39,874 nucleotides of DNA from an uncultured Pelagibacteraceae bacterium (lineage in GTDB: Bacteria > Pseudomonadota > Alphaproteobacteria > Pelagibacterales > Pelagibacteraceae), in assembly GCA_902623305.1 (NCBI GenBank), contig CACNTB010000009.1, positions 1-39,874 of the forward strand. The letters are read 5' to 3'. Below, in pieces: positions 9,165 through 17,120 of the stretch. Position numbers and translations under genes: made by a program. The first letter of the stretch is position 1, and each line of letters begins with the position of its first letter. The notes under the pieces were generated by a model that worked only from the letters and a program-made list of their open reading frames with translations, made no database searches and was not told the origin of the DNA.

Positions 9165-10192
9165 ATTAAACGAATCTTAAACAATAAGTATTTTATAAAT
9201 GAAATTGGTAAAACTGTTACATACCATTTATAATAAGCAATCAACTGATTTTTTGAGTTAATTCCATTAAATAAAATCTTTTTAGATTTAGTTCTTTTTT
9301 TAATTAATAAAGAAAATAAGGGAATGTTTGATTGACAATAATAAATTTCATTACAATAAGAAAAAATAATTGCCTCTTTTAAACTTTCAATTCCGAGTTT
9401 ATTTCGATGAAATTTTCTCTTTGATAAATTAAAATCTCTGATTTTATCTGCTCTGAAGCTGTTAAGATATATAATTCTATTTTTATATTTATTTTTTAAA
9501 ATATTTAAATATTTTTTTTCTTCTGTAATTATAAAGAATTTAACATTATTTTCTCTAGCAATTTTTTTTTCAATAATTCTAATTATATCATAAAGTGTAG
9601 GAGGCAAATGATGATTGGGTGTTACTTTTTGATCTGTCCCTCTTAAATGGATACCAACAATTTTTAAATTTTTTTTGAAATTTTTTTTATAAAATTGATC
9701 AACTTCGTTTAATACTTTTTTATTAATTCTTATATAATTCAAAAAAATTTTTTTTAAACTTTTATCATTATAATCTTCGATTTTTACTGGAAAATTATTA
9801 TTACAAAAAATAACTTTCTTACTTTTATAAACCTTTGATAATTTATACTTTGTGATTTGTTCAAAGTATAACTCCCAAACATTTTTTATGTTATTCATGT
9901 TTCTTTTTTCATGATACTTAGTTGGAAAATTTTCCATATCAATTATTGGAATGTATTTTTTTTTAAGTGCATAATTAATATTTTTTAAAACAAATAAAAA
10001 ATTAGAAAATAATCCAGCACCAGGTGATCTTTTAATTATATAAAAAGTTTTATTTGGATAGTAGGATCCAAAATTATATTTTTTTGATTTTTTTTTTGTT
10101 TCTAGGGATATTTTTCTAAAAAAATCATTCTGACCTATTAATGAATTTTGAAATTTATACTTATTCAAAAATTTATTTATTTTTTTTTTCAA
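9161..10192 (-). CDS. NodZ/O-FucT-like fucosyltransferase-fold glycosyltransferase
   Basis: A 343-residue protein. The motif GIHLRGTDQ (His182, Arg184, Asp187) is the donor-binding HxRxTD-type motif of alpha-1,6-fucosyltransferases (NodZ, FUT8) and protein O-fucosyltransferases. An N-terminal glycine-rich segment, SPGAGLFSNFLFVLKNINYAL (ending PIIDMENF), is also typical. A later ESLKEAIIFSYCNEIYYCQSN block matches the C-terminal nucleotide-binding loop. The likely role is transfer of fucose or a related 6-deoxy sugar from a GDP-sugar to the glycan, but no GDP-fucose synthesis genes lie in the window. The C-terminal helix (WYVTVLPISFIKYLLFKI) could associate with the membrane. It overlaps the quinoprotein start by 4 bp and directly follows the TIM-barrel gene. 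Confidence 0.72.
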   Translation of the reverse strand: MKKKINKFLNKYKFQNSLIGQNDFFRKISLETKKKSKKYNFGSYYPNKTFYIIKRSPGAGLFSNFLFVLKNINYALKKKYIPIIDMENFPTKYHEKRNMNNIKNVWELYFEQITKYKLSKVYKSKKVIFCNNNFPVKIEDYNDKSLKKIFLNYIRINKKVLNEVDQFYKKNFKKNLKIVGIHLRGTDQKVTPNHHLPPTLYDIIRIIEKKIARENNVKFFIITEEKKYLNILKNKYKNRIIYLNSFRADKIRDFNLSKRKFHRNKLGIESLKEAIIFSYCNEIYYCQSNIPLFSLLIKKRTKSKKILFNGINSKNQLIAYYKWYVTVLPISFIKYLLFKIRLI

Positions 10193-10990
10193 CTAGATAT
10201 TTTTTGTAATAATTTTTAACTTTTTAATATTGATATTTAGTTTTCTAATATCAATATTTAGCATTTCAAGCGAAATAAATTTATTATTTAAATTGAATTT
10301 TTTTAATATTTTTTTGTGTTTTATAGTATTGTTAGATAAGACTTTTAAATTTTTTTCACTAATTTGAAAGTTTTTAAAATACTTTTTATCTTTTTTTTTT
10401 AGAGAAATCTTATCATTTTCTAATAAGAAATTACCTGTATCTAGATTCATGAATATCTTTTTGAATTTATTAGCCTTAAGTAAATGTAAAACTTCATTTA
10501 CTGTATTTAAATAATCACAGTTATAATATTTGGCATTTGGTTCAATTAAAAAATTGATATTTTTTTTATATAAAATTTTATCAATTTTTTTTAATATTAG
10601 AGAAAAACTTCTATCAGCATCTTGTTTCGATAATTGATTTTTTTTCCTATTCATTGGAGAACCAAAAATAATATTGGAAATACCAATTTTCTCACAAATT
10701 TTTATTACTTTTAATAAATGATTATAGTTTTTTGAAAATTGTGATTTATTTAAAATATTAAGATTTTTTTTATAAAATATGGCTTGAGTGCTTGAAACTT
10801 TAATTCCATATTTTTTTAAAATTTTTTTAAAGGTATTAATTTTTTTTTCATTAATAATATACTTTGGTGCTACTTTGGTAATTGGTAATTCGATATAGCG
10901 TATACTATTTGATCTCAGAATTGATAAAAAAATTTCTAAATCATCAAATTTTTTTAAAGCTAACAATGATACTGACAGTTTAAAATTCAT
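10193..10990 (-). CDS. Sugar phosphate isomerase/epimerase-like TIM barrel (AP_endonuc_2 family)
   Basis: A 265-residue protein with the layout of the xylose-isomerase-like TIM-barrel superfamily. It starts KLSVSLLALKKFDD, then RYIELPITKVAP (first acidic strand), KYGIKVSSTQAIFY, ICEKIGISNIIFGSP, INFLIEPNAKYYNCDYLNT with the metal-ligand Glu, and KIFMNLDTGNFLLE. In this family Glu, Asp and His side chains at the barrel mouth bind a metal and catalyse sugar isomerisation or epimerisation. The gene overlaps the SDR reductase by 11 bp and directly precedes the fucosyltransferase, so it is likely part of a sugar-modifying cassette with the reductase and the FAD oxidoreductase. The substrate is unknown. 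The C-terminus is Lys/Ile-rich and poorly conserved. Confidence 0.65.
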   Translation of the reverse strand: MNFKLSVSLLALKKFDDLEIFLSILRSNSIRYIELPITKVAPKYIINEKKINTFKKILKKYGIKVSSTQAIFYKKNLNILNKSQFSKNYNHLLKVIKICEKIGISNIIFGSPMNRKKNQLSKQDADRSFSLILKKIDKILYKKNINFLIEPNAKYYNCDYLNTVNEVLHLLKANKFKKIFMNLDTGNFLLENDKISLKKKDKKYFKNFQISEKNLKVLSNNTIKHKKILKKFNLNNKFISLEMLNIDIRKLNINIKKLKIITKNI

Positions 10991-11699
10991 TATTTTTAAT
11001 AAATTTTTTGATCCTACTTAATATTATTTTTTTACTAATAAAGTATCCATTTTTTGGTTTAAAATTATACAAGACTGGTTTTTTTCTTTTACTTTTAATA
11101 TTTATTTCTGGAAAAAATTGCAAAATTTCACTATTTTGAATTGGTTGACTGTACAGCTCAAATACTCCTGTTTTTTTATCTCTAATTAATTTTAATATAT
11201 CTTTTGATATTGTCTCTAGATCATACCATTGGAATTTATCATTTATAAAAATATTTTCTAAATTTTTTTTATTTATTAGATCAAAAATTATATTTTTTTT
11301 TAAACCTTTGCCAAATACACCAGGTAACCTAATTATAATTTTATTTTTAAATTTTTTGTTTATAAATTTTTCAAATTCAAGTCTATTTTTTCCATAAGAA
11401 TGCTTAAAATTTACGTCTATCGTTGATATTAATATAAATAGTTTTGTATTAATTTTTTTTATTTTATTAATTAGATTTTTCATATTTTTATAATCTTTTT
11501 TTGGATGCTTATTAGCAAACCACTTTTCAGCTGGGAGAGCAGAGCAAAAAACAAAATCATATTTTTTTGTTGAACTTATTTTAGAAATATTTTTTGAATT
11601 AAATTTTTCAATTTTGAATTTTGTTTTTTTAATCTGGTTAAAAAAATTACTACCTATTAAACCAGTGTATCCAATTAATGCAATTATTTTTGATTTCAC
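10980..11699 (-). CDS. NAD(P)-dependent SDR epimerase/reductase (dTDP-4-keto-rhamnose-reductase-like)
   Basis: A 239-residue extended short-chain dehydrogenase. The cofactor loop is IGYTGLIGS (residues 9-17), followed by DFVFCSALPAEKW and the catalytic region LISTIDV (Ser92) with SYGKNRLEFE (Tyr102). The Lys of the usual YxxxK motif is Arg106, a noticeable substitution. RLPGVFGKG and QWYDLETISKDIL correspond to the substrate-side segments of RfbD-like reductases. The start is GTG at 11699-11697, chosen because its first base is the last base of the upstream TAG stop (TAGTG). The protein probably reduces or epimerises a keto-sugar nucleotide. It sits between the FAD oxidoreductase and the TIM-barrel isomerase, and the three are tightly overlapped. 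Confidence 0.75.
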   Translation of the reverse strand: MKSKIIALIGYTGLIGSNFFNQIKKTKFKIEKFNSKNISKISSTKKYDFVFCSALPAEKWFANKHPKKDYKNMKNLINKIKKINTKLFILISTIDVNFKHSYGKNRLEFEKFINKKFKNKIIIRLPGVFGKGLKKNIIFDLINKKNLENIFINDKFQWYDLETISKDILKLIRDKKTGVFELYSQPIQNSEILQFFPEINIKSKRKKPVLYNFKPKNGYFISKKIILSRIKKFIKNNEF

Positions 11700-12712
11700 T
11701 AATTTTTTTTTAACATTTCTGCAATATAATCCTCGAAAGAAAATATATTAGAAATTTTTGGTGATGTGCATGAAATAATATTTTCATGTTTTTTTATAGC
11801 TATAGATCTTTTATCCGACATTTCATTCGGTAACACTTTGTAAGATAAAAAATATCCCTTGTAAGTTAAATCATTTTTGAAATTCGGGTAATAAATTTGC
11901 ATATTTTTTTCCATTTGATTAACTAATTTATAAATCTTTCTCTTTGGTAATTTTTTTTTAAAATTGTTTAATTTGCTGATATTATTAAATCTTTTAACGT
12001 GAGTAAAATCTGCATGTGTAAGGGTATAATGATCTTTATAATCTGCATATGGATAAAGTGAGGGTAATTTTCCATCCATTATTGTTAATGGAAAAGTGTG
12101 AGATGATCTTTTCTTTTTATAAATACTTGAGAGTGTTAATACATAATTAAATTTTGAATAGTGTCTATTGATTAAAGTGTTATTTGTACAATCAAGAATA
12201 TAATCACATTCTTTTTTTATTTTATTTAAATTTGTAATTTCTTTATTAAAAATTATATTTTTTTTTAATTTTTTTTTATAAAAAGCTTTAATTTTATTAT
12301 TTTTTATTACACCTTCATTTGTTAAAAAAATACTCTCAAGATTCTTTAATATCTTTTTTTTTTTAATTTTAAATTTTAGATTATTTGATTTAAGAATAGC
12401 TTCATATGTTTTTCCATCAATTAACGAAGTTTTACTAGCAATACAATAAAAATTATTTTTTGGAAAATAAATATATTTTTTATATTTTGAAATAAATCTT
12501 TTATAATTTCTTTTTATTTCATCTATAGTGAATGATGATCGTGGGTAATGAAAACCTTTATGCAGCCTGAATTGATTAAAACCGGACGCACCCAAAAAAA
12601 TATCTTTCTCCTTTTCAAAAATTTTAACATTATGCCCCTGTTCTAGTAAATAAATAGCAATATGACATCCATACCAGCCTGTACCAATAATTATAAAATT
12701 TTTTTTAATCAT
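11699..12712 (-). CDS. FAD-dependent oxidoreductase (DAO-like)
   Basis: A 337-residue flavoprotein. The N-terminal dinucleotide-binding fold reads NFIIIGTGWYGCHIAIYLLEQGHNVKIFEKE, with GTGWYG at 10-15 (a GxGxxG variant) and the ribose-binding Glu of IFEKE. GASGFNQFRLHKGFHYPRS follows, a segment common to DAO-family enzymes that act on sugars or amino acids. YILDCTNNT marks the second half of the FAD domain. It is cytoplasmic, with no signal peptide. It overlaps the ABC transporter by 8 bp and the SDR by 1 bp, which suggests a shared pathway with the SDR and the isomerase, perhaps to make an unusual keto- or branched sugar. The substrate is not predictable from sequence. Confidence 0.78.
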   Translation of the reverse strand: MIKKNFIIIGTGWYGCHIAIYLLEQGHNVKIFEKEKDIFLGASGFNQFRLHKGFHYPRSSFTIDEIKRNYKRFISKYKKYIYFPKNNFYCIASKTSLIDGKTYEAILKSNNLKFKIKKKKILKNLESIFLTNEGVIKNNKIKAFYKKKLKKNIIFNKEITNLNKIKKECDYILDCTNNTLINRHYSKFNYVLTLSSIYKKKRSSHTFPLTIMDGKLPSLYPYADYKDHYTLTHADFTHVKRFNNISKLNNFKKKLPKRKIYKLVNQMEKNMQIYYPNFKNDLTYKGYFLSYKVLPNEMSDKRSIAIKKHENIISCTSPKISNIFSFEDYIAEMLKKN

Positions 12713-14435
12713 TGAGTTTATATAGTTTATTATTTCTTAATTGATATCTTTTATTAAAAAATTTTTTACTCAAATTTTTATGAGATATTAAGATTAAGAT
12801 TTTATCTGAGTAAAATTTTTGAAAGTTTTTTAATATATTAATTTCAGTTACTTTATCTATTGCATTCGTACTTTCGTCAAAAATGTAAATTTCAGCATCT
12901 CTATATAACCCTCTAGCTATTCCAATTCTCTGCATTTGTCCTCCTGATATGTTTCTTGCTGCATGAGAGACAACTGTATTAAACTTATTTTTTGATTTGT
13001 TTATAAAATTAAATATTTCAGAATATTTTGAAACGGCAATAATCTTATTAAAGTTTATTTTTTTTGCATCAGAATTTAGAGAAATATTTTCATTAAAAGT
13101 TCCATTAAATAAAAAATTATCTTGTGGTGTGTATGAATACAGGTTTCTTAATTTTCTAAAATCTTTATATAAAAATAATTTATTATCTATTTTTACTTTT
13201 CCTTTTCTTGGTTCCAGTATTCCAAGTAAAATATTTACTAACGTTGTTTTGCCTGAACCAGATTTACCACTAATTAGAATTCTATCACCTTTATATAATT
13301 CTAAGTTCAAATTTTTTAAAATAACTTTTTTTTTATAACTAAAATTAATATTATTGTATCTTATTCTCTTAATTATTTTTTTAATTCCAGAATTTTTATT
13401 TTTTTTATTTTTTTTATTTGAAATTAAATTTAGTACAGAAATCGATTGAAAATAATTAGCTCTAAATTTAGCATTCGAACCATAAATATTTTGCATTAGG
13501 GGTACAACTTTTTGAATTGAAAACGCTATAGCTGCAAAAATTGGGAGTTTATTAATTAAATCAACTCCATTGATCTTTAAAAAATATATAAGTAAAGTAA
13601 ATGAAACAATAGTAAACGCAATTATTAATATTCCTGGAGATGTAATTAGAATTGAATTAATTGTTTGAGATTTTGCAATTCTGTAATCTTCTTTAGTAAA
13701 CTTGTTTAAAAAAAAATCTTCTAAGCTATTTACTTTTATTAATTTAAATAAACCTAATGAATTATTTAATAAATTTGTTCTTTGTTCGTAACTTTCGGAT
13801 AAATTTTTGCTATTTAAACTTAAAATTTTTTTAAAAATGTTAATTAAAATAAAATAAATAATCCCGAATACTATTATTGCCAATATAATGAAGTTTTCCA
13901 AGATATTAACTAAAAAAATAGTGATAAATAATAGTATTAAAGAATTTGAAAGAATTGATAAAATTTGTTGAATTAAGACTGTTACGCTGTGCATTTTAAT
14001 TATTGATGAATTAACTATATTTTCATCACTTTTTTGTTCTAAAATCGAGTCAGAATGTATTAAATTTCCAAACATTCTTAAATTCATCTCATGAGTGATA
14101 TTATTTGAAATTAAATGACCTAAATACCCAAGGCAAAATTTTATAAAACTTGAGATTAAAACAATTGTTATAAAAGATAATGTTATTAAGAGTACTAATG
14201 AATTTGTATTTTCATTACTTAAATCTATATTGACATTTAACTTTTCAAGATATTCTATGATCTTACTCGGATCTATTAGAGTATCAACAAATGGTATTAT
14301 CAGAGATATACTTGCAACTTCTGTGAATGCTCCAATAATAGATAAAATAAAAAATATTAATATAATATTTTTTCTTCTATTAGATAAAAGGTTAAAAAGT
14401 TTTTTAATAATTTTTCTATAGCTTATATCTATCAT
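12705..14435 (-). CDS. ABC transporter with fused permease and ATPase, MsbA/PglK-like flippase
   Basis: A 576-residue half-transporter. The N-terminal half has about six hydrophobic segments starting IILIFFILSIIGAFTEVASISLIIPF (first helix near residues 24-48). The C-terminal half is a full nucleotide-binding domain: Walker A GKSGSGKTT (about 389-397), YTPQDNFLF (Q-loop), signature ISGGQMQR (about 495-502), Walker B EIYIFDEST (about 517-525) and switch LISHKN. It resembles PglK/Wzk and MsbA enzymes, which flip lipid-linked oligosaccharides or lipid A across the inner membrane as homodimers. It lies between the sulfotransferase-like gene and the FAD enzyme in the long minus-strand operon. No Wzx or Wzy was recognised in the window, so this is the best candidate flippase for the glycan. 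Confidence 0.88.
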   Translation of the reverse strand: MIDISYRKIIKKLFNLLSNRRKNIILIFFILSIIGAFTEVASISLIIPFVDTLIDPSKIIEYLEKLNVNIDLSNENTNSLVLLITLSFITIVLISSFIKFCLGYLGHLISNNITHEMNLRMFGNLIHSDSILEQKSDENIVNSSIIKMHSVTVLIQQILSILSNSLILLFITIFLVNILENFIILAIIVFGIIYFILINIFKKILSLNSKNLSESYEQRTNLLNNSLGLFKLIKVNSLEDFFLNKFTKEDYRIAKSQTINSILITSPGILIIAFTIVSFTLLIYFLKINGVDLINKLPIFAAIAFSIQKVVPLMQNIYGSNAKFRANYFQSISVLNLISNKKNKKNKNSGIKKIIKRIRYNNINFSYKKKVILKNLNLELYKGDRILISGKSGSGKTTLVNILLGILEPRKGKVKIDNKLFLYKDFRKLRNLYSYTPQDNFLFNGTFNENISLNSDAKKINFNKIIAVSKYSEIFNFINKSKNKFNTVVSHAARNISGGQMQRIGIARGLYRDAEIYIFDESTNAIDKVTEINILKNFQKFYSDKILILISHKNLSKKFFNKRYQLRNNKLYKLND

Positions 14436-14440
14436 GATTT

Positions 14441-15397
14441 TTACCAGGCTAAATAATCTTTTAATACTCTTTCTAAATAAATTTTATCTTTTTTGCTTAA
14501 ATTATATTTTGCTTTAAGAATATTTTTTTTTGAAAATTTTAAATTAAATTTTGATTTTACTTTTTGACTTATTTTTAAAAAATTATTTAATTTCTTAGAT
14601 TCTGAATTAAAATTATTCAAGAATTTTTCATATTGTACAATATGTATATTCTTATTTTTTATTTTTAATTGATTTTTCCTGATTTTTTTATACCACTTTG
14701 CAAAAGTTACAACATTTGAAGATGGGAAAGCTTTTGAATTTCTTGAATGCATACTATAATAAATTGATCTAGGATCTCTGTTAACTAAGATAATTTTTAA
14801 ATTATTAAAATATTTAAAATAATCATTTGGTCTCCAATAACTAACAGATTGATCTAAAATGATGTTTGTATTTTTTGATCTATTTTTTTTTTGACATAAT
14901 TTATCTATAAATTTTCTAGTTTCTAATAAAAATTCCTTTTCATCTTTAGGCAATCTTACTTTGAATATTTTAATTTTGTTTATTTTTTCTTTAAGTATTT
15001 TATATTTTATAAAAAAATATAATTTACTTAAAATATTTAAATTCAAATATCTAAATTGGGGCATTGCATAATATTCGATATAAGAAATTTTTTTGATATA
15101 ATTTGAAATAATTTTATTTGAATTTTTTGGATATATTGGTTTTAATTCATTACTTACGTTACCTTTGATTTTTGAGGATAAAATAGAAAATTTTTCAAAT
15201 CTTTGAAATGCTATTGCAGCATTATTTACAGAAAAATTCTCATAAAAGTTTTTATATAAGTTATCGATTCCATCTGGATCGTTAATTAATCTAAACTCAT
15301 TCCCATAAAAAGGAGACTTGAAATCGTCACGATTTTTTAAATAATCGTGCACTGCTCCGCCTCCGCTATTTCCAGAACTCGCTGTTACAACATACAT
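14441..15397 (-). CDS. Sulfotransferase-fold protein (candidate sulfo- or phosphoramidoyl-transferase)
   Basis: A 318-residue protein with the two nucleotide-binding elements of PAPS-dependent sulfotransferases: a 5'-phosphosulfate loop near the N-terminus (TASSGNSGGGAVHDYL, residues 5-20) and a 3'-phosphate motif LVNRDPRSIYYSM (204-216) with Arg207, Arg210 and Ser211. It transfers a group from a 3'-phospho-nucleotide donor to a sugar hydroxyl. It is the first gene of the minus-strand operon and has a good sigma70-like promoter 17 bp ahead of its ATG. The only gene nearby that could make a 3'-phospho donor is the APS-kinase-like gene at 17121, which in this context more likely phosphorylates CDP-phosphoramidate. 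The transferred group could therefore be phosphoramidate rather than sulfate. That is inference: the fold is well supported, the donor is not. Confidence 0.75.
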   Translation of the reverse strand: MYVVTASSGNSGGGAVHDYLKNRDDFKSPFYGNEFRLINDPDGIDNLYKNFYENFSVNNAAIAFQRFEKFSILSSKIKGNVSNELKPIYPKNSNKIISNYIKKISYIEYYAMPQFRYLNLNILSKLYFFIKYKILKEKINKIKIFKVRLPKDEKEFLLETRKFIDKLCQKKNRSKNTNIILDQSVSYWRPNDYFKYFNNLKIILVNRDPRSIYYSMHSRNSKAFPSSNVVTFAKWYKKIRKNQLKIKNKNIHIVQYEKFLNNFNSESKKLNNFLKISQKVKSKFNLKFSKKNILKAKYNLSKKDKIYLERVLKDYLAW

Positions 15398-15414
15398 TTT
15401 TTTTGTCCAATATT

Positions 15415-15443
15415 TGTATATGACTGTTGACCCGTATAGTCAA
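15415..15443 (-). promoter_or_regulatory. Sigma70-like promoter of the 15397-6563 operon
   Basis: On the minus strand a -35 hexamer TTGACT (15443-15438) is followed by exactly 17 bp and a -10 hexamer TATACA (15420-15415). The predicted transcription start would lie about 10 bp before the ATG at 15397, giving a very short leader. This is one of the two best promoter matches in the window. It lies in an unusually GC-containing patch (CCCG) of an otherwise AT-only spacer. Confidence 0.6.
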
Positions 15444-15687
15444 ATCCACTAAATCTTTATGGTGTCTTTATGTTCAAACTTTATTAATGATTAAAAAAAA
15501 TATAGGTATATACGAAATAAATTTCAAAATCAAAAAACAAGATGATTTTTTACAAATGATGTTAAATTTTTGCTTAAATTAAATATATTATCTTAAAAAA
15601 TTCTTATGAAAAAAGATTTTAAATCAAGGCTTATTAATCTTGAGTTATCAAAAAAAAATCATATAACGTAAATAAAATTTTATAATT
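15444..15687 (+). other. Intergenic spacer with two possible micro-ORFs
   Basis: With the promoter just described this is the longest gap in the window (290 bp in all, 15398-15687). I see no RNA gene, terminator or long repeat. Two short plus-strand frames exist. One at 15487-15582 would encode 31 residues starting MIKKNIGIYEINFKI. The other, 15606-15671, would encode 21 residues starting MKKDFKSRLINLEL and ends 16 bp before the phosphatase start. Neither has a recognisable family or a clear ribosome site. They could be small peptides, gene remnants or chance frames. No convincing plus-strand promoter for the gene at 15688 was found; the TATAAT at 15681-15686 is too close to its ATG. Confidence 0.3.
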
Positions 15688-16284
15688 ATGAAAAAAATTT
15701 ACTTTATAAGACATGGTAAAGCAGCTATGGAAGGGTCTGATAGAGAGAGAGTTTTAGATGAGGATGGTATTATTCAAGCAACATCGCTTTGTAAAAAAAT
15801 AAAAGATCAATTTCAGGGGAAAAACGTTAAAATAATTTCTAGTCCTTTTAAGAGAGCAATGCAAACTATAGAAAAACTATCTTTAGATTTTAGTGCTAAT
15901 ATAGAAAAAAGTGATGCACTAGAGGAAATAAATATTGGAAAAGATCAAAATTTATCTAAACATCAGATAATCGAGAAGATGTGGAGTGATAAAAACTTTA
16001 AAGTACAAAATGGATCATCACAATCGGAACATGTTGAAAAAATTAAAGATGATATTAATAATATTTTAGAAAATTTTTATAATAGTGATTATAATTTAAT
16101 ATTAGTTTCACATGGAAATTCAATTGGTATTATTCTAAAATATTTTTTAAACACAGATTTTACATTTAATGACTGGAAAAAAATTAGTATGCCAGATATG
16201 TATTCCCTAGAATTTGATGAAAAAAATAAAGTTATCAATTTTAAAAGAGATATAACAGGCATAGAGAGGATTTTTACAATTTAG
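15688..16284 (+). CDS. Histidine phosphatase superfamily protein (phosphoglycerate-mutase/SixA-like)
   Basis: A 198-residue protein with the branch-1 histidine phosphatase signature: FIRHGKA at residues 7-12 (phosphorylated His9), ISSPFKRAMQT (50-60) with the second catalytic Arg, and VSHGNSIG (140-147) with His142. Family members remove phosphate from sugar phosphates, nucleotides or phosphoproteins. The gene opens a plus-strand unit and is followed after 2 bp by a methyltransferase and then the APS-kinase-like gene. A role in the phosphoramidate pathway, for example recycling of the 3',5'-bisphosphorylated nucleotide left after group transfer, is a speculation from context. It could equally be a housekeeping phosphatase at the island boundary. 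Confidence 0.85.
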   Translation: MKKIYFIRHGKAAMEGSDRERVLDEDGIIQATSLCKKIKDQFQGKNVKIISSPFKRAMQTIEKLSLDFSANIEKSDALEEINIGKDQNLSKHQIIEKMWSDKNFKVQNGSSQSEHVEKIKDDINNILENFYNSDYNLILVSHGNSIGIILKYFLNTDFTFNDWKKISMPDMYSLEFDEKNKVINFKRDITGIERIFTI

Positions 16285-16286
16285 AC

Positions 16287-17114
16287 ATGAAAGAAGAAAT
16301 TAATAAAAAATATTTAAAAGAAAAACAATATAAAACCACTAAATATTTAGAAGCTAGAATTAAAATTCATCAGTTTACAAAAAATAAGATAGGTTTTCAT
16401 GAATGGATATTTAATCAATACGATCTCTCAGAATTTGAAAAAAATAAAGATGAGATAAAAATTTTAGATGTTGGTTGTGGTACAGGAATTTTTTGGAAAA
16501 AAAATATAGATAATTTTAAAAAATTTAATCTTAATATTACTTTTACAGATGCTACATCGGCCATGGTAGAAAAGGAAAAAATTAATACCGAAGAATTAAA
16601 TGCAAAAAAAACTTTTGAAGTAGCTGATATAGATAATCTAGACAAATATAAGGGACAATTTGATATAGTTTTTTGCCATAATGTTCTTTACCACGCTGAT
16701 AACAAAGATAATTCAATTAAAAATCTAAAAGATTGTTTAAATGATAAACCATCATCTTTTTGTAGCATCACAACTAATAGTGAAAAACATATGTTAAATG
16801 TTTATGAAATTGGAAGAAGTTTAGATAAGAATTTTCCTATAGATAGAATAATTGATTCATTTACTGAAGAAATAGCAGATCAAATGCTACCAAAATATTT
16901 TAAATTAGATAAAAAAATTGAAGAAGAGGAATTGAGAGTTACAGATTGGGACATTTTAATGGGTTTTGTCGCATCAGGGGTTGAACCAAGAGGAATAAGA
17001 TTAGTAGATAATTTCTGGGACAACTACAAAAAAATTTATGATGAAGAATTCAAAAAAAATGGATATTTTAAAATAATCAAAAGATCTCCTTTGTATATTT
17101 GTAAAAAAATTTAA
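16287..17114 (+). CDS. Class I SAM-dependent methyltransferase, probable phosphoramidate-pathway member
   Basis: A 275-residue methyltransferase with a textbook SAM loop, KILDVGCGTGIFW (residues 58-70), the ribose acid in TFTDATSAM, motif II-like FEVADIDNLD and post-motif FDIVFCHNVLYHAD. The C-terminal third (TDWDILMGFVASGVEPRG) is not a standard small-molecule methyltransferase tail. It follows the phosphatase by 2 bp and precedes the APS-kinase-like gene by 6 bp. In C. jejuni two methyltransferase genes (cj1419-cj1420) lie beside the phosphoramidate genes and are thought to supply the O-methyl group. This gene holds the equivalent place, so methylation of the phosphoramidate or its precursor is the favoured guess. 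I cannot confirm orthology. Confidence 0.8.
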   Translation: MKEEINKKYLKEKQYKTTKYLEARIKIHQFTKNKIGFHEWIFNQYDLSEFEKNKDEIKILDVGCGTGIFWKKNIDNFKKFNLNITFTDATSAMVEKEKINTEELNAKKTFEVADIDNLDKYKGQFDIVFCHNVLYHADNKDNSIKNLKDCLNDKPSSFCSITTNSEKHMLNVYEIGRSLDKNFPIDRIIDSFTEEIADQMLPKYFKLDKKIEEEELRVTDWDILMGFVASGVEPRGIRLVDNFWDNYKKIYDEEFKKNGYFKIIKRSPLYICKKI

Positions 17115-17120
17115 TCAAAA

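Noticed and set aside
12997..13338. Plus-strand frame of 113 codons inside the ABC transporter gene
   Set aside because: It lies antisense to the nucleotide-binding domain, whose Walker A and signature motifs are intact on the minus strand, and it has no family features.
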